From Zopfochytrium polystomum (Eukaryota; Chytridiomycota; Chytridiomycetes; Chytridiales; Chytridiaceae), in assembly GCA_025765615.1 (NCBI GenBank), contig JAIVFJ010000587.1:1-21254 (forward strand): DNA of 21,254 bases, given 5' to 3'. The notes beneath the pieces are model-generated. The model was not told the DNA's origin. It ran no database searches and worked only from the letters and a program-made list of their open reading frames with translations. Of the stretch, positions 18,992 through 21,254 are shown in pieces; position 1 is the first letter of the stretch, and the number at the start of each line of letters is the position of its first letter. A program made the translations under genes and the position numbers.

Positions 18992-21254
18992 ATGCCGCAT
19001 CAACACAAGCTGACGCCGACTTCACCTGGCGATGCGGCACCACATGCAGATGAAGCACTTGTCCTTTCAGCCCCACCGTCTCCCAGAGACAACCCTCACA
19101 CGATCGGGGATCTTTCAGCGGTCATTCATGGAAGGAATCCTCAAAAGGCTGGATCGCAGCAGCGGCTGCCGTCTCCGCCATCTCCGCCAACGTCAGCTAC
19201 AGACCGCGGCAGCGTTGCTTCCCCTGGTGACCGATCTTCACAGACGCTTGATTCGCGGCCGAGGTCTTGCACTTTCACTTCATGATCCATTATCACCTTG
19301 CTAACTTCATGGACATACAACAGACGACCCATCACAAGTATTTGCATAAGTGGCGGCAGGCTTTACGCTGGCGGTCGGGATGGTACAATTACAGAGTGGG
19401 ATCTTGCGACAGGGCTCGACTGTCGCACTCTGGCCACGTCGGTTCCAAATCCCACCCTTAACACAAAGAAAAGCGTCACTGCTCTCTGCACCCTTCCCAA
19501 CTCAAGTCGCCTGTTTTCCGCCTCCGAAGATGGTAGTCTCACGTTTTGGAACCTCGCAACGGCACAGCCCATTCGCTCTTACCGTGCCCACGACGGATAC
19601 GTCCATGCTGTCTGCGTATCTCCGGAGGGTCGCCTATACTCAGGTGGGGCAGATCGCTTGATCAACGAATGGGACGTGGACACTGGTCGCCGCCACTGGG
19701 TTCTTGCTGGGCACACTCGCTGGATTCTCGCTCTCACCGCCTGCCCTGCCAGCGCCAATAACGGCCGCCTGTACTCAGCCGGAAACGACAACACGGTCCG
19801 CGTTTGGGACCTCGCTTCTGGCAAATGCATCATGGTCCTTGAAGAACATCGCGACTGGGTCACCTCCCTCTGTCTTGGCCGGGACCTTCTCTACAGTTGC
19901 TCGCGCGATGGATCTGTTAAAGTTTGGGATACAGGGTCCGGTCGGTGTCTCCGCTCTTTGCGCGGCCATTCTTCCGGGGCGGCTGTTAGAGCCGTGACAG
20001 TTGCTGCGGGGAGGCTGTTCTCCGCTGGTGACGACAAAGCGGTGGTTGAATGGGATGTCAGACAAGGTCGCATCGTGAGGACGCTAACAGAGCACGAAGA
20101 AGCAGTCGTTGCACTTTGTGCTGGTGCCGACGGCAAGCTCTTCACAGGATCGATCGACGGAACTGTCAAGGTTTGGGAGATTGGTGAGCTCTCACTCTCC
20201 TCATTTGGGTTGGCAAGAGTTGAATTTGAATGAGCAATTATTGATGTTGTCATTTTTAGTGTCTCCCACAGAAAGGAACGCTCGAAAGTCAATCGGTTCG
20301 ATGGTGCGAAACGTTGCCAATGGACCCTTGGACCGAGACCGCAATTTGGAACTGCAAGCACAACAGTCTTTTGATCAGAGAGCTGCCCTCGATGGAACGG
20401 CTCTTAGCACCGACCGGAATGGGCCTTTACCGTCTCGGCCGCCCACTAACCCTCAACCGCAACCCCTTCCTGCACAGCCTTCCTCGTCCTCCCTCATTAG
20501 CACTCTGGCCGCCCTTGTTTCTCCGATTAGCAAGACCGCACCACCCCCGACGGCACCTTCTGGGAGTCCAAGTGACTTGGCAGCCGATGTTTCCGCACTC
20601 CGAGCTCAGCTTGCGACCGCACAGTCTCTTCTCGCTAAGCAGAATCGCTTGAAATTTCGGCTCAAATCCGAGCTTGCTGCCGCCCGCACTGACATTGCGA
20701 CGCTTCGTGCTGAGCTCGCAGCGGCTCGCGCTCACGTTCGTGACTGTGAGGACGAGATCGAAGCAGCAAAGGATCAGCAAAGACGTACCGCGACGAGCTG
20801 GCTCAGATCCAGAAAGCGCATGGGTGGGCCTTGGAGTACATTCTGCGCCAAAGCGACGCCGCATTTATGGAAATCGAACTCGAGGTCGCTTCGATGCGGC
20901 ATCTTCTCGAGAGTCCCTGGACGCCGCTCGCGGCAGGTGATGCGGACGACGGCGATGACGGCGGCGGTTTTCGCGCGCTCTGGTGGTGGAGGCCCCATGG
21001 GGATGTACACGAGAAAGCATGTTCGCCGCGGGTGGGAAACTGACTCAGAGTGGGACTCCGACGTAGAGGTGGATGATGACGTTGCGTGGTGGCGAAAAGA
21101 GCGGGAAGAGGAGGAGCGCGCCGGTAAGCGCCGGAAGACATCGCCAGACGGTGTCGACGCCCAAGAGGAGGATCCTGCTGCTGCACTTGCGGCCGCCAAG
21201 GCCGCAGCCAAGGCCGCGGCAGCCGCTGCCGCTGTGACTGCGGGCCGCTGGAGT
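18992..21254 (+). CDS. Seven-bladed WD40 protein with coiled-coil C-terminus (3' end outside window)
   Basis: Exons: 18992-19263, 19324-20183 and 20260 to beyond the window; phases 2 and 1 match. Intron 1 (60 nt) has a CTAAC branch point at 19301; its donor GTCTTG is weak. Residues 1-91 are Pro/Ser-rich and probably disordered (MPHQHKLTPTSPGD). Residues 92-377 form seven WD repeats, ending in turn with ITEWDL, LTFWNL, INEWDV, VRVWDL, VKVWDT, VVEWDV and VKVWEI, a complete propeller for protein binding. A Pro/Ser-rich linker follows, then a coiled coil from about residue 485 (DVSALRAQLATAQSLLAKQN). The heptad pattern leaves the frame near 20781 and continues one frame over (YRDELAQIQKAHGWALEYIL) to about 20937. 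The original frame then regains sense near 20970 (GPMGMYTRKHVRRGW), with acidic (DSDVEVDDD) and Ala/Lys-rich tails. This implies one lost and one gained base. Function unknown; scaffold role inferred. Confidence 0.75.

Overview
This is eukaryotic DNA, most likely from a fungus. Several genes contain short spliceosomal introns (about 45-120 nt) with CTAAC/CTGAC-type branch points. The window holds an ESCRT-III subunit, a RAB28-type small GTPase, a Ty1/copia retrotransposon remnant and two proteins resembling the fungal DUF7918 family. RAB28 is linked to cilia and is missing from most non-flagellated fungi, so a zoosporic (chytrid-like) fungus is a reasonable guess. That is inference; no marker here fixes the taxon. 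No tRNA, rRNA or CRISPR array was seen.

Layout. Positions 1-3600 are relatively AT-rich and repeat-like. They hold a decayed copia element on the minus strand (pol remnant 1921-3310), with a polypurine tract and a candidate 3' LTR (1364-1884). Positions 4034-5127 carry a two-exon gene for a small Lys/Ala/Glu-rich chromatin-type protein whose N-terminus resembles vertebrate HMGN. Positions 5483-6551 encode an RNase H-like domain followed by an unrecognised domain, with shifted frames. VPS20/CHMP6 (minus, 6765-7700, five exons) and RAB28-like (plus, 7803-8860, five exons) are divergent, with only 102 bp between their start codons.

Positions 9183-12456 hold a tandem minus-strand pair of DUF7918-like genes. 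The first is intact over five exons and ends in a SUMO-interacting-type motif. The second has a stop at the end of exon 1 and a frameshift in its last exon. Positions 13642-14146 are an array of four alternating inverted-repeat units. Positions 14837-17058 carry two decayed F-box-like paralogues with many small indels. A (TC)n microsatellite lies at 18662-18736. From 18992 to the window end runs a gene with a complete seven-bladed WD40 propeller, then a coiled coil and an acidic tail.

The housekeeping genes (VPS20, RAB28) and the first DUF7918-like gene read cleanly through every splice junction. The RNase H-like, second DUF7918-like and F-box-like loci, and the WD40 tail, contain single-base frame changes, often at homopolymers. 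These may be genuine pseudogenization, sequencing error, or both. I see no operon-like system. The best candidates for something undescribed are the HMGN-like protein, the inverted-repeat array and the domain fused to RNase H.
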